The translations under genes and the position numbers were made by a program. A DNA stretch of 64,000 bases, taken from positions 1,798,001 to 1,862,000 of the forward strand of contig CANNDZ010000001.1 of NCBI GenBank assembly GCA_947503575.1, read 5' to 3'. The DNA comes from an uncultured Kordiimonas sp. (GTDB lineage: Bacteria; Pseudomonadota; Alphaproteobacteria; Sphingomonadales; Kordiimonadaceae). The stretch's first letter is position 1, and each line of letters opens with the position of its first letter. The notes beneath the pieces are model-generated. The model saw only the letters and a program-made list of their open reading frames with translations, was not told the DNA's origin and did not search any database. Shown one piece after another: positions 56,658 through 64,000 of this stretch.

Positions 56658-57119
56658 ATGAGCTTGGAAAATGACTTACAACATCCGTCAATGATTACAC
56701 GCATCGCGATTGGCAAGGCCATTGGTTTTGCCGTGGGGTTGCTTGGTTTTGTTATTGTTCCGTCAATCTTGCCGGATGCGCAGCCTATGTTCCGCTGGGC
56801 GATGTTGTTGTGGTACACGACGTTCGGTGCAATCATTGGTGTTTATGGGGTGTTTACCTACCATCCGGTACTCAAATTACCGATGCCTTGGTGGTTCCGT
56901 GCGCCAATTATCGGTGCCTGGCTGAACTTTGTCCTGACATTGTTCATTTTTGATGATCTGAAAGCCTTCATGACGGCGATGTTCGGTACATCAGGGGCCC
57001 TGTCTTCACCATTCTGGTTTGTGTTTGAAGGCGCAGTTATTGGACTGATGATTGGGTATATGTGCACGCGCTATGGCGGGGAGGGGAGAGCAACTCTGGA
57101 GCAAGACAACATGCCTTAA
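56658..57119 (+). CDS. Small four-TM membrane protein
   Basis: 153 residues from the ATG at 56658, with GGGGA seven bases upstream. Hydrophobic segments lie at about 15-36, 46-66, 85-102 and 118-138. Charged residues are few, and there is no recognised motif. Short proteins of this type with KAIGFAVGLLGF-like starts occur in marine alphaproteobacteria as hypothetical proteins. It stands between a candidate structured RNA and a convergent amidohydrolase. Function unknown. Confidence 0.75.
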   Translation: MSLENDLQHPSMITRIAIGKAIGFAVGLLGFVIVPSILPDAQPMFRWAMLLWYTTFGAIIGVYGVFTYHPVLKLPMPWWFRAPIIGAWLNFVLTLFIFDDLKAFMTAMFGTSGALSSPFWFVFEGAVIGLMIGYMCTRYGGEGRATLEQDNMP

Positions 57120-57191
57120 GGTGATATCCTCAAAGGTGATGTCACTAAAGGCCATGTCTAGGGGTATTGTGACTCATGATTGGGGTGCCCT

Positions 57192-58895
57192 TTACTCTTT
57201 GCCGAAGACCTTTTGGCCAGCTACCCAGGTTGAAACTACAGAAATATCTTTCAAAGCTGCAGGGTCTACTGTGATGGGGTCTGCGTCCAGTATAACAAAA
57301 TCTGCCCAATTCCCGACATCGAGGCTGCCCAGCATATCATCCTGAAATGCTGCGTGGGCTCCCGCTTTTGTCATTGCGTTAAGGGCTTCTTGCGCTGTGA
57401 GGGCTTCTTCTGTGTACCAGCCTTCACCCAATGGGTTATCAAGAGTGTTGCGGGTCACTGCAAAATATGCCGTCTGCATAGGTTCCCAGGGTTCGCCGGG
57501 CAGGTCGCTGTTGAGGATAACAGGCACACCCGCATCTAACATTTTGCGCCATGCATAGGCATATGCGATCCTATCCGGTCCCACCCGGTCCTCTGCCCAT
57601 CCACTGTCCCCCACCGCATGGGACGACTGCACACTTGAAATGACCCCGAGCTTTGCGGACCGCTCGAAAAAGTCTGGCAAGACAACCTGGGCATGTTCAA
57701 TCCGCCATCTGTGATCCTGCAGGGGATAGGGGGACAACGCTTTTTCATATATCGTCAGAGTTCTGTTGTTACCTTCGTCACCAATGGCATGCACAGCCAT
57801 TTGAAACCCGTTTTCTGCAGCATTGTCAGCCAACCACGTAAGTTGGTCTGGTGTGATACGTTCAGTTGGGTTAGCAGCCGACGGATCATCGCTGTAAGGT
57901 TCTTGCATCAGGGCGGTGCGCGACCCCAGGGAACCATCATAAAAGACTTTGATGGACCGTACCGCAAACATGGCGTCGGGCTGCTCATAGATGCCGCGGT
58001 TAAACCAGTGTGTCATAAGCTTTTTGTCGTTGCCGTTCAGCATTCCGTACACCCGGACGGGCAACTGTCCTTCGTTTGCAAGCTCCAGAAAGGCCTGCGT
58101 GTCGGCATCAGTCATGCCCGCCTCATGCACACTGGTCACTCCGGCTTTGACCATTATCTGCAAGCCTTTGATGATCGCATCCTTGCGCGCTTCAATGCTG
58201 GCTGATGGGATGTGCCGGTTCACCAGGTCTTGCGCCAGCGTGAGCATAACACCCGTTGCTGACCCATCAGGCCGCCGTAATATCTGGCCAACGTCGGGGT
58301 TTGGTGTTGTGTCTGTGATCTGGGCTATTTCCAGTGCCTTGCCGTTATAGAAACCTGCGAAGCCGTGTAATGATTCTAGGTGGACGGGGTTGTTGGGGAA
58401 CGCGGCGTCCAGCTGGGCGCGGTCTGGGTACCCAGCGCTCGCAAACCAGCCTTCGTCCCAGCCTTGACCAACAAGCCATTCACCCGGCATCGGATCGGGG
58501 TAGCTCTCTGATAATCTGTCTACAATATCCTCGATACTTCGTACGCCGACAAGGTCGGCTTTGCTTGCATCCATGCCTAGTTCGCGCACATGCACATGGC
58601 TGTCGATGAAGCCGGGAAGAACCGTTTTTCCTATTAAATCCAGTTGTTTTGTATTGGGGGCTTGGCGTGCCAACTGGGTCAGGCTGCCTAACGCAGCAAT
58701 TTTGCCATCGGTAATCAACATGGCATCAACGGTCTGCATCGTGTTTTGTAGTGTGCGGATGGTGCCGCCGTGTACGATTAAGCTACTGCCCTGCGTTTCT
58801 GGAACCTGTTCGCTTTCCTTGACATCGCTACAACCACTTAGCAGGACAGACGCATAGAACACCATCGAACAGCATATATGGTTGAAGGTTTTCAT
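57192..58895 (-). CDS. Amidohydrolase lipoprotein (YtcJ-like)
   Basis: 567 residues. A lipobox LLSGC places the lipidated cysteine at C22. The metal-dependent hydrolase fold has H100-x-H102 in GFIDSHVHVRE, a later AVHAIGDEGN with further metal ligands, and the C-terminal GNWADFVILDADP of the YtcJ/amidohydrolase 3 family. Proteins of this group hydrolyse amide or cyclic C-N bonds; the substrate is not known. GGGAAA precedes the start. The lipid anchor places it in the periplasm. Confidence 0.9.
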   Translation of the reverse strand: MKTFNHICCSMVFYASVLLSGCSDVKESEQVPETQGSSLIVHGGTIRTLQNTMQTVDAMLITDGKIAALGSLTQLARQAPNTKQLDLIGKTVLPGFIDSHVHVRELGMDASKADLVGVRSIEDIVDRLSESYPDPMPGEWLVGQGWDEGWFASAGYPDRAQLDAAFPNNPVHLESLHGFAGFYNGKALEIAQITDTTPNPDVGQILRRPDGSATGVMLTLAQDLVNRHIPSASIEARKDAIIKGLQIMVKAGVTSVHEAGMTDADTQAFLELANEGQLPVRVYGMLNGNDKKLMTHWFNRGIYEQPDAMFAVRSIKVFYDGSLGSRTALMQEPYSDDPSAANPTERITPDQLTWLADNAAENGFQMAVHAIGDEGNNRTLTIYEKALSPYPLQDHRWRIEHAQVVLPDFFERSAKLGVISSVQSSHAVGDSGWAEDRVGPDRIAYAYAWRKMLDAGVPVILNSDLPGEPWEPMQTAYFAVTRNTLDNPLGEGWYTEEALTAQEALNAMTKAGAHAAFQDDMLGSLDVGNWADFVILDADPITVDPAALKDISVVSTWVAGQKVFGKE

Positions 58896-59125
58896 TTGTA
58901 TTTCCCAAAAAATTGCTGGCTCAAAATAAGTCTTGGTAACTCAAGGCGTTAAGACCATAAGTCTAACATGGGGATATGTACAAGTGCCTTGCCAAGCAAA
59001 AATAGACGCTAGAGACAAAAGTATAGAGTTGTTTAGAGTGTTTTAACTAATCATGACTAAAATAATCATGTTTAGGGGTTGAACCACAGTTTTTGACCCC
59101 CAAATATAGTATCAAAGAAAGTTAC
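58896..59125. other. AT-rich intergenic region without a gene
   Basis: About 230 bp upstream of both the amidohydrolase (minus strand) and the candidate RNA ahead of prfC. TTGACC (about 59093) and TATAGT (59105-59110) are possible promoter hexamers but with poor spacing. No open frame of interest. Confidence 0.4.
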
Positions 59126-59245
59126 TATCTGCTTGTTTGCTCTGGGGCCGACGTTCCCCTCCCACCTCCCCTTCAGTCGCTTTGGGGCAGGCAAGCATGA
59201 TATCCAGGACCGAGGCGCGAATTTACGCTTCGGTCCTTTTCTTTT
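59126..59245 (+). ncRNA. Candidate small RNA or leader with terminator-like hairpin ahead of prfC
   Basis: An 11-bp stem pairs 59130-59140 with 59187-59197 (two G-U pairs) and continues by four more pairs, TATC (59126-59129) with GATA (59199-59202), past one bulged base. Inside are two small hairpins, GGGG/CCCC (59144-59159) and CCCC/GGGG (59168-59187), and a pyrimidine-rich stretch holding CCTCCC-like anti-ribosome-site sequence. Directly downstream GGACCGA (59207-59213) pairs with TCGGTCC (59230-59236), extended by GCG/CGC. It is followed by TTTTCTTTTT, the look of an intrinsic terminator. This may be a small RNA or an attenuator of prfC. A 48-codon frame overlaps it. Confidence 0.45.
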
Positions 59246-59343
59246 TACTCGCTATTCTTCTTAGCGCATATTTTTTACTTTCATCCGCTGCTGAACCCGT
59301 TAGTGTGCGCGAACAAATTTTGGCGGGCGGGCAGCCCACATGA
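59197..59343 (+). CDS. Possible 48-residue single-TM protein
   Basis: An open frame from the ATG at 59197 encodes a short basic N-terminus, a strong membrane segment (about 9-30, YASVLFFLLAILLSAYFLL) and a polar tail. It ends 18 bp before prfC. The ribosome site is weak (GGGG at 59184-59187). The coding sequence runs through the terminator-like hairpin described for 59126-59245, so either the peptide or the RNA reading may be an artefact. Confidence 0.35.
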   Translation: MISRTEARIYASVLFFLLAILLSAYFLLSSAAEPVSVREQILAGGQPT

Positions 59344-59361
59344 TGCCTATGGATACAATGA

Positions 59362-60945
59362 ATGGCCTTCGACCAGGAAATCGAAAGAAGACGGACTTTT
59401 GCCATCATCTCTCACCCGGATGCGGGTAAAACGACGCTAACGGAAAAGCTGTTGTTGTTTGGTGGTGCGATCCAGGCAGCTGGCGAGGTGAAGGCCCGCG
59501 GTGAGCGTCGGCGTGCGCGCTCCGACTGGATGAAAGTAGAGCAAGAGCGTGGTATTTCTGTCGCCTCGTCGGTGATGACCTTCGATTTTGATGGTCGTAC
59601 CTTCAATCTGCTTGATACACCCGGCCACGAAGATTTTTCAGAAGATACCTACCGCACGCTTTCTGCTGTCGATAGCGCAGTCATGGTGCTGGATGCCGCT
59701 AAAGGCATTGAGCGGCAAACGCGTAAACTGTTTGAAGTGTGCCGCCTGCGCGATATGCCGATAACCACCTTCATCAACAAAATGGACCGTGAAGCCAAAG
59801 ATCCTTTTGAACTATTGGATGAAGTTGAGCAAACGCTGGCGCTGGATGTGTCGCCGGCCAGTTGGCCGATTGGTATGGGCCGGGACTTTTTGGGGTGTTA
59901 TGACCTGATACTTGATCAGCTTATTTTGTTTGATCGCGGTAAGGGTGAGCAATTGGCTAGTGGCATCAAGTGCAGCGGCCTTGATGACCCTAGGCTGGAC
60001 GAGCTATTGCCTGACTATGCCGTTGAAAAGTTGCGGGAAGATGTCGAAATGGTGCGCGAGCTGTGCCCGGTTTTTGACCTGCAAGCCTATTTGGATGGCA
60101 CGCAAACCCCAGTGTTTTTCGGCTCTGCCATCAATAATTTTGGCGTCCAGGAACTGCTGAAAGGTGTGGGCGAATTCGCGCCGCAACCAAGGCCAGGTAA
60201 AGCGCTGGAACGGGAGATTGAACCAACCGAAGACAAGGTTTCGGGATTTGTGTTCAAAATCCAGGCGAATATGGACCCAAAACACAGGGACCGTATTGCG
60301 TTTTTGCGCCTTATTTCAGGCCGGTTTAAAAAGGGCATGAAGCTGAAACATGTCCGCAGCGGTAAAACCATGGCCATCCATAATGCCCAGTTGTTTTTGG
60401 CGCAGGATCGGGAAGTGGCTGAAGAAGCCTTCGCCGGGGACATTATGGGCCTGCCAAACCATGGAAACCTTCGCATTGGCGATACGCTAACTGAAGGTGA
60501 ACTGGTGCGTTACACCGGCGTACCGTCCTTTGCACCCGAAATCCTGCAAAAAGTCCGGGCTGAAGACCCGATGAAAGCCAAGCATCTCGGACGCGCGCTT
60601 GAACAATTAGCGGAAGAGGGCGCTGCCCGCGTTTTTAAACCCTATCTTGGCAGTGACTGGGTCGTGGGTGTTGTGGGTCCGCTTCAGTTTGATGTGTTGT
60701 CAGATCGTATCAGGACGGAATATCAGATACCCTGTAAATTTGAACCTACCACATTGATGACAGCAGAGTGGATTGAAGGGGACGCACGCGAAGTAAAAGC
60801 CTTTACTGACCAGAACCGGGCATCAATGGCGACCGATCATGCTGGTGCGCCCGTTTATCTGGCGCGCAATAGTTGGCATCTGGACAAGGCAAAAGAAGAC
60901 TTCCCATCGTTGAAATTCCTGAAAACCAAAGAAGAAGTCTACTAA
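59362..60945 (+). CDS. prfC: Peptide chain release factor 3 (RF3)
   Basis: 527 residues, the family's normal length. GTPase motifs are G1 SHPDAGKTTLTEKLL, G3 DTPGHEDFSEDTYR and G4 NKMDR. The RF3-specific signature is in ARGERRRARSDWMKVEQERGISV. It speeds the release of RF1 and RF2 from the ribosome after termination. The start ATG has only a weak ribosome site, which would fit control from the structured leader region upstream. It is convergent with a sulfatase gene, 4 bp apart. Confidence 0.96.
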   Translation: MAFDQEIERRRTFAIISHPDAGKTTLTEKLLLFGGAIQAAGEVKARGERRRARSDWMKVEQERGISVASSVMTFDFDGRTFNLLDTPGHEDFSEDTYRTLSAVDSAVMVLDAAKGIERQTRKLFEVCRLRDMPITTFINKMDREAKDPFELLDEVEQTLALDVSPASWPIGMGRDFLGCYDLILDQLILFDRGKGEQLASGIKCSGLDDPRLDELLPDYAVEKLREDVEMVRELCPVFDLQAYLDGTQTPVFFGSAINNFGVQELLKGVGEFAPQPRPGKALEREIEPTEDKVSGFVFKIQANMDPKHRDRIAFLRLISGRFKKGMKLKHVRSGKTMAIHNAQLFLAQDREVAEEAFAGDIMGLPNHGNLRIGDTLTEGELVRYTGVPSFAPEILQKVRAEDPMKAKHLGRALEQLAEEGAARVFKPYLGSDWVVGVVGPLQFDVLSDRIRTEYQIPCKFEPTTLMTAEWIEGDAREVKAFTDQNRASMATDHAGAPVYLARNSWHLDKAKEDFPSLKFLKTKEEVY

Positions 60946-60949
60946 TCGC

Positions 60950-62386
60950 CTATTTTTGCGGTTTCCAATCAACATCCCAATCAGGCCGCAAGGGGTCTGC
61001 GGCAACGTCTTCAATATAGGCCAGCATTGCCATATGCAGTTCTTTGGTTTTTGCCGGGAATACTGTCTTCATGTCGTTGAGTTCATAGCGGTCCTGTTCC
61101 AGGTTATACAACGCCATCGGTTGGGCGTCAGCGGTTGCCAGCAGCTTCCAGCCGTCTTTCAAAACAACATAATGCGGCCCATCTTTGGCGGCAGGAAAAG
61201 CCCAAAACAGTGGTTTGTCACGCGATACCGGCTGACCATCAAAAATTGTTGACACATCGACGCCGTCAATTGGTCTGCCAGTCGGCATATCCAACCCGAG
61301 GACGGACGCGATGGTAGGAAAGATATCATATCCGCTAACGGGCTCGTCAGATACTGATCCGGCTTCGATCAATCCGGGATACCGAACAATGCCCGGCACA
61401 CGGATACCGCCTTCATACAGGTCTGCTTTACGCCCACGGAAGCCCCCAGTGTCGCCGTACAGATTTACTTCCCACCAGGCCCGCCAATCAGTTGTAACGG
61501 GGCCATTGTCGCTAAGGAACATAACCAATGTGTTTTCAGCAAGACCTGTTGTGTCCAGGTATTCAAGCAGACGACCAACCTGATTGTCCAGATGACTGAC
61601 ATTTGCGTAATATTCGCCCGGTCCTCTGGCCTCCACCCCTTCAGGGTAGCCGGGCTGACCGTTTACAACAGGGACTGGATCGCCGTTTGTGTAGCGTTTG
61701 TATTTGTTCAAAAACTGTTCCGGGCTGTGGATCGTGCCGTGCGGCTCGATAAAAGGTACATACAGAAAAAATGGCGCTTCCGCGTTGCGGGTTTCCAGCC
61801 AACGCATTGCTTCATCTACAACAATCTGAGCCGTGAAACCTTGTACTTCACCAAGAGGTTTGCCATTAGCGTAAAAATTTGTGGGGTTTTCCTGATGCGG
61901 CAAAGGAAATGCATGCAGAACATAGCTATGGTCAAACCCGTGGTCTGTGGGTTGCGCCTGATCGGCGCGGTCCAGCCCGCCGTTTAAGTGCCATTTGCCG
62001 ACGATCGCGGTTTGATACCCGACACCTTTTAACCAGGTTGCCATCGTGACTTCATCTTCGGAGAGGTAGGCCCTGGTGTCTTGAGGTATCCAGCTTTTTA
62101 TGCCGGTACGGTATGGTGTTCGGCCAGTTAAAAGTGCAGCGCGTGACGGTGAACACAAAGGGGACGGCGCGTAAAAAGAGGTCATTTTCAGCCCCTGCGC
62201 TGCCAAGCGGTCAATATTTGGTGTTTCGATGATGGGGTGCCCGTATGCTGCCACGTCGCCGTATCCGAGGTCATCAACATACATCAACAAAATGTTGGGG
62301 CGTTGGTTGCTGGTTGTCTCTTGATTTGCGGCCACCTGCTGCGCAGACGCGCATACAAATAACAACGCCGTCCAAAAATATTTCAT
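60950..62386 (-). CDS. Exported sulfatase (arylsulfatase type)
   Basis: 478 residues with a signal peptide (1-20). The formylglycine motif is CSPSR (C78, in SPLCSPSRAALLTGRTPYRTG), and metal-binding DDLGYGD lies at 39-45. PLFWAFPAAKDGPHYVVL resembles the C-terminal domain of arylsulfatase A-like enzymes. It cleaves sulfate esters, perhaps from algal polysaccharide or steroid sulfates, in the periplasm. Its cysteine must be converted by a formylglycine-generating enzyme that is not in this window. AGGGA precedes the start. Confidence 0.94.
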   Translation of the reverse strand: MKYFWTALLFVCASAQQVAANQETTSNQRPNILLMYVDDLGYGDVAAYGHPIIETPNIDRLAAQGLKMTSFYAPSPLCSPSRAALLTGRTPYRTGIKSWIPQDTRAYLSEDEVTMATWLKGVGYQTAIVGKWHLNGGLDRADQAQPTDHGFDHSYVLHAFPLPHQENPTNFYANGKPLGEVQGFTAQIVVDEAMRWLETRNAEAPFFLYVPFIEPHGTIHSPEQFLNKYKRYTNGDPVPVVNGQPGYPEGVEARGPGEYYANVSHLDNQVGRLLEYLDTTGLAENTLVMFLSDNGPVTTDWRAWWEVNLYGDTGGFRGRKADLYEGGIRVPGIVRYPGLIEAGSVSDEPVSGYDIFPTIASVLGLDMPTGRPIDGVDVSTIFDGQPVSRDKPLFWAFPAAKDGPHYVVLKDGWKLLATADAQPMALYNLEQDRYELNDMKTVFPAKTKELHMAMLAYIEDVAADPLRPDWDVDWKPQK

Positions 62387-62477
62387 CAGTAGTTCCCTCT
62401 GCTTAGACCACTATTAGTACCACCCAATCAAAGGCTTTAAAATAAGGGCCTGAAGAAAGTGTGTTGCAGTTTATAAT

Positions 62478-62491
62478 TTGACGCGCGTCAA
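62478..62491. promoter_or_regulatory. Perfect 14-bp palindrome TTGACGCGCGTCAA
   Basis: Lies in the divergent 188-bp region between the sulfatase and the GCS2-type ligase, 92 bp from the sulfatase start and 84 bp from the ligase start. Probably an operator or shared regulatory site; the regulator is unknown. Confidence 0.45.
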
Positions 62492-62574
62492 GGCATCCGT
62501 TGGGTCGTTGCACCCACACTTGACAAGTTTCGGCTACACTACATCATGGTGGACATAAGACGGGATAGGGGATT

Positions 62575-63993
62575 ATGGGCGAAGAGCTTCAGACAAGCAC
62601 TTTTGATGATGACGATTTTCAGGAATTTGTCAGTCGAATGCGGGCAGAGACAGATTTGCTTGAAAAATGGGAACACGAAGCCGCCATATCTGGCACCCCT
62701 ACCTCTGCTGGTTTTGAATTGGAGGCCTGGCTGGTTGATAAAAATTTTCGACCTGCTGCGCGGAACATTGATTTTCTGGAGGCAGTGGATAACGAGCTGG
62801 TGGTGCCGGAACTGTCTTGCTTCAATGTTGAATTCAATGGTGATCCGCAGGAGTTGACAGGTCTTGGTCTTTCAAAACTGCAGACCGAACTTGAAGACTT
62901 GTGGCGTCATGCGCAAAGGGCGGCTGACAGTATTGATGTGCGACTTGCCATGATCGGTATTTTGCCGACTGTTGAAAGCGATGATCTGTGCGTTGCCAAT
63001 ATGTCTGATGGCAATCGGTATAAAGCCTTGAATGAACAGGTTTTTCGTATGCGCAAAGGGCGTCCGATTGGGTTGGACATAGAAGGTGCAGACAAGTTGA
63101 ACAGTCAGCATATGGATGTGATGCTGGAAGCTGGCGCCACGTCATTCCAAATCCACCTTAAAGTGCCTGAAGGCAAGGGCGTGAATTATTACAACGCATC
63201 CAAAATCGTATCTGCACCGCTGGTCGCTGTGTCCGCAAATTCCCCGTATCTGTTTGGTAAAGACCTGTGGGCGGAAACACGTATTCCGCTGTTTGAGCAA
63301 GCGGTTTCAGTTGGCGATTGGGACTATGCAGAGCGGGTTACTTTTGGTGTGCGCTATATTGAAGACTATCTATCTGAAGTGTTTGTTGCGAACCGTCGTC
63401 GGTACCCTGTTCTATTGCCACAAATTAAAGACACACCAGCAGAGAAACTAAGCCATTTACGGCTGCAAAACGGCACCATTTGGCGCTGGAATCGGCCTTT
63501 GGTAGGCTGGGACGATGATGGCACGCCGCATTATCGGATTGAGCAACGGGTTGTGCCGGCTGGACCAACGGTTTTGGACTCTATGGCGAATGCAGCCTTT
63601 TATTATGGCCTCGTGACATATTTGGCCGAGCATGAAATACAGCCGCACGAAAGAGCGCAGTTTTTTACCACGCGGGATAATTTCTATGAATCTGCTAAAC
63701 ACGGGCTGGATGCCCATATCCGGTGGGACCATGTTGACGACCACCCCATTGACGATCTGATCCTAGAGGTGTTTTTGCCAATGGCTGAGGAAGGTCTGAA
63801 ACACCATGATGTTGACCCGAGTGATATCCAGCGATACCTGGGCGTAATTGAAGCCCGCAGTAAAAATGGTCAAAACGGTGCCAAATGGCAGCGCAATTTT
63901 GTAAAAAAACACAAGGTGGGCATGGCAGAAATGCTGGAGGCTTACATCAAGTGTCAGGAAACAGCGCGCCCTGTACATGAATGGCCCTTATGA
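62575..63993 (+). CDS. Glutamate-cysteine ligase family 2-like (GCS2/YbdK-type) protein
   Basis: 472 residues. The N-terminal GFELEAWLVDKNFRP and CFNVEFNGDP segments, and the later GATSFQIHLKVP block, are those of the GCS2/YbdK carboxylate-amine ligase family, which joins an amino acid gamma-carboxyl to an amine with ATP. Its length is greater than YbdK (about 370). This larger group is often found next to a zinc-dependent deacylase or ATP-grasp gene. The next gene begins inside its stop codon (ATGA, 63990), so the two are tightly coupled. Product not known; true gamma-glutamylcysteine synthesis is possible but unproven. Confidence 0.85.
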   Translation: MGEELQTSTFDDDDFQEFVSRMRAETDLLEKWEHEAAISGTPTSAGFELEAWLVDKNFRPAARNIDFLEAVDNELVVPELSCFNVEFNGDPQELTGLGLSKLQTELEDLWRHAQRAADSIDVRLAMIGILPTVESDDLCVANMSDGNRYKALNEQVFRMRKGRPIGLDIEGADKLNSQHMDVMLEAGATSFQIHLKVPEGKGVNYYNASKIVSAPLVAVSANSPYLFGKDLWAETRIPLFEQAVSVGDWDYAERVTFGVRYIEDYLSEVFVANRRRYPVLLPQIKDTPAEKLSHLRLQNGTIWRWNRPLVGWDDDGTPHYRIEQRVVPAGPTVLDSMANAAFYYGLVTYLAEHEIQPHERAQFFTTRDNFYESAKHGLDAHIRWDHVDDHPIDDLILEVFLPMAEEGLKHHDVDPSDIQRYLGVIEARSKNGQNGAKWQRNFVKKHKVGMAEMLEAYIKCQETARPVHEWPL

Positions 63994-64000
63994 CCAGTTT
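63990..64000 (+). CDS. Start of the next gene (cut by window end)
   Basis: ATG at 63990 overlaps the stop of the GCS2-type gene by four bases and begins M-T-S. Only three codons are visible, so no family can be given. The overlap alone suggests a functional partner of the ligase. Confidence 0.5.

Noticed and set aside
59126-59245. SRP RNA or 6S RNA
   Set aside because: The SRP tetraloop region GGAAGGAAGCAGCC-like sequence is missing, and the length is too short for 6S RNA with a central bubble. No positive signature was seen.

Overview
The window is about 64 kb of ordinary bacterial chromosome with 52 to 54 protein genes, no rRNA or tRNA, no insertion sequence, no prophage and no CRISPR array. 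It reads as a heterotrophic, probably marine, alphaproteobacterium. The reasons are moderate GC, many acyl-CoA dehydrogenases, SDRs and AMP-forming ligases, an alanine dehydrogenase paired with an Lrp-type regulator, a TonB-receptor catabolic module, and a CGGGG-CTTGA-CCCCG repeat of the sort common between genes in that class. A Kordiimonadales-like source is a guess only.

Layout. 1-8106 is a beta-oxidation operon: acyl-CoA dehydrogenases, an acyl-CoA ligase, a MaoC-type (R)-hydratase, an MFE-2-like (R)-3-hydroxyacyl-CoA dehydrogenase, a thiolase and a quinone oxidoreductase. It ends at a clear terminator. 8229-11850 holds a patatin-like lipase, a long-chain acyl-CoA ligase and an SDR. 11956-18784 holds a hybrid histidine kinase, a cysteine synthase family gene, an Lrp regulator divergent from alanine dehydrogenase, an asparaginase and an EAL protein. 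18781-23720 is a MarR regulator divergent from a Phe/Tyr catabolic operon (hppD, VOC protein, FAH, maiA, phhA) that lacks homogentisate dioxygenase. 24142-29130 is the complete branched-chain 2-oxoacid dehydrogenase operon, facing a leucine-dehydrogenase-like gene (29208-30320). 30602-37079 is the leucine (liu) operon, divergent from a LysR gene. Together these blocks take Leu/Ile/Val from amino acid to acyl-CoA and, for Leu, on to HMG-CoA.

38286-42496 encodes an RND pump (adaptor and permease). It is followed by a TPR-like exported protein, an M13 lipoprotein peptidase, a six-TM protein, threonine ammonia-lyase, and a TetR / TonB receptor / AMP ligase / hydrolase module (47797-53502). The right end carries a DsrE-like exported protein, a DPP-IV-type peptidase, a small membrane protein, an amidohydrolase lipoprotein, prfC, a sulfatase, and a GCS2-type ligase that overlaps the start of a further gene at the window edge.

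No known defence or mobile system is present. The most unusual signals lie between genes. They are a 17-codon Ile/Val-rich leader peptide with a strong ribosome-binding site ahead of the bkd operon, a shorter possible leader ahead of alanine dehydrogenase, two structured RNA candidates (56478-56554, and 59126-59245 ahead of prfC), and well-formed operator palindromes for the TetR and MarR regulators. All of these were found by eye and need folding and comparative tests.
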